Positions 6,449-7,294 of a DNA stretch of 7,294 nucleotides are shown here, piece by piece. Made by a program: the position numbers and the translations under genes. Source of the stretch: RGIG2041 sp045546315 (GTDB lineage Bacteria; Bacillota; Clostridia; UBA1381; UMGS1253). Position 1 is the stretch's first letter; each line of letters starts with the position of its first letter. The notes below the pieces were generated by a model that saw nothing but the letters and a program-made list of their open reading frames with translations, was not told the DNA's origin and ran no database searches. The DNA is taken from assembly GCA_045546315.1 (NCBI GenBank), contig JAZQCN010000153.1:1-7294 (forward strand). The letters run 5' to 3'.

Positions 6449-6552
6449 TAAAAAGAGGAAAATCAGATGCAAGACGCGGCACAGCAATCGGCACAGTACT
6501 CATGTACGGGCCGATTGCTGTAACAAAGTATTGCGCTGATTTTACCTTTTTA
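6449..6552 (-). repeat. 104-bp structured palindromic element, copy 2
   Basis: The outer arms are 6449-6466 and 6536-6552 (TAAAAAG...AAATCAG with CTGATTT...CTTTTTA), the 14-nt internal-loop strands 6467-6480 and 6522-6535, and the perfect 12-bp inner stem ACAGCAATCGGC (6481-6492) with GCCGATTGCTGT (6510-6521). The apical 17 nt are at 6493-6509. The arm ends exactly at the TAA stop (6550-6552) of the right-edge gene. A related flanking box TTCTTCCGC lies at 6434-6442. Confidence 0.85.
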
Positions 6553-7294
6553 CAATATTTCGGGGTCGGCAAGTATGCGCATATTAACAAACGATTCAAG
6601 TACCATAACCTTGGCTTCATCATATGCGACCTTCGGCAGGGTGTTTGTAACACTCTTTTCTACGGTATACGGTTGTATCTTCATGCCGACCTGCTTGCCT
6701 TCTTTATAGAGCACAACAACGACATAACCGCTGTAGTCTATGTTGACAAGTTCGGTAGTGAAGGTCAGGTTTTCACCGTTTTCTGTTACACCGGTCACCG
6801 TATACGGCACGCCGTCGTCTGCTGGGCGGAAGCCGAACGCCTGCAGCTCGTAGATAAAGTAGCGCTGGGTGTAATCGTCGGTATTTTCGAGTGTTACACG
6901 CAAACCCTTGTATTCCACGCCGTCTGCTACAATAAGCTCATTTGTACGGCCGTTTCCTTGTATCGTTCCGGCATCCAGGCTTTCATGTACACCAAGCTGC
7001 ACCCAGGTGCCGTCAGTCTTTTGTGCTTCCCAGGTTGCTTTATCGAGTGTCGAGCCTGCGCTTGTGCGCTGGTCGACGATGCGAATAAAATCAATAAGGT
7101 ACGGGCTGCCGAAATCGAAGGTGAAGGTCAGATTTTGAACACTCGTTGTTCCTAAGGTTGCAGCAGCACCGCCGGTACCGCTGCTGACGACACCGTTTGT
7201 GATGTTTCCAATCACATAGCTGTTGCCCATCGTCAGGCTCGCTGTCGGCACTATGCCCAAAAGGAAGTTATGAATTGCATTTTTAAAGCGGTCC
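6550..7294 (-). CDS. Secreted-type protein with F5/8C (discoidin)-like domain, 3' part only
   Basis: The frame is open to the right edge (first visible residues DRFKNAIHNFLLGIV), so the true start lies outside. The TTG at 7260 is not a credible start, because the coding pattern continues through it. About 247 residues are visible. The first about 155 resemble an F5/8 type C/CBM32-like domain: YVIGN, LTFTFDFGSPYLIDFIRIVD, ATWEAQKTDGTWVQLG, YKGLRVTLEN and YFIYELQAFGF. Such domains commonly bind sugars at the end of secreted glycosidases or lyases. After a short linker, the last 74 residues match the C-terminal module of the neighbouring lyase, ending NMRILADPEIL. It lies upstream of the lyase on the same strand, but a 258-bp repeat-filled gap separates them, so co-transcription is uncertain. 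The catalytic part, if any, is not seen. The stop codon is the first base triplet of the palindromic element. Confidence 0.75.
   Translation of the reverse strand, partial: DRFKNAIHNFLLGIVPTASLTMGNSYVIGNITNGVVSSGTGGAAATLGTTSVQNLTFTFDFGSPYLIDFIRIVDQRTSAGSTLDKATWEAQKTDGTWVQLGVHESLDAGTIQGNGRTNELIVADGVEYKGLRVTLENTDDYTQRYFIYELQAFGFRPADDGVPYTVTGVTENGENLTFTTELVNIDYSGYVVVVLYKEGKQVGMKIQPYTVEKSVTNTLPKVAYDEAKVMVLESFVNMRILADPEIL

Noticed and set aside
6427..7155. 242-residue plus-strand open frame across the palindromic element and antisense to the F5/8C gene
   Set aside because: The minus-strand frame shows clear domain and C-terminal module homology, and the plus frame starts inside a repeat.
7258..7260. 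TTG start for the right-edge gene
   Set aside because: The frame stays open to the window edge and there is no Shine-Dalgarno before it; the gene is simply cut by the window.

Overview
The window looks like a piece of a gut-type Clostridia chromosome, perhaps an Oscillospiraceae/Ruminococcaceae relative. This is an inference from strong AGGAGG ribosome binding sites, Gram-positive style signal peptides, the protein families present and spacers packed with repeats. No marker gene fixes the taxon.

Layout. Positions 1-206 are a repeat-rich spacer. A gene on the minus strand (1941 down to 207) encodes a cytoplasmic GH38-like/DUF5054-type glycosidase. It is split into two overlapping frames by one extra base in a 7-A run at 959-965. 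A 143-bp spacer with a good minus-strand promoter separates it from a divergent plus-strand lipoprotein gene (2085-3074) with a C-terminal Ig-like domain. Positions 3075-3450 are a dense repeat cluster ending in a strong two-way terminator. The minus-strand gene 6291-3484 encodes a secreted 935-residue heparinase II/III-family polysaccharide lyase-like protein. After another repeat cluster (6292-6549) comes the 3' part of a minus-strand gene that runs off the right edge, with an F5/8C (discoidin)-like domain and the same C-terminal module as the lyase.

Function. The theme is polysaccharide breakdown: a secreted lyase, a secreted protein with a carbohydrate-binding-like domain, a membrane-anchored lipoprotein and an intracellular GH38-like enzyme. 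No transporter or regulator is visible, so a shared substrate is only a guess.

The least ordinary part is the spacers. A 104-bp palindromic element occurs three times in one orientation, always at or just past the 3' end of a minus-strand gene. Its length, loop and internal-loop sizes are constant, and its stem sequences change in a compensatory way. At two genes its outer arm supplies the stop codon. Beside two of the copies lie four shorter hairpins, each with a GTAG tetranucleotide at the foot of the stem, as in REP elements.
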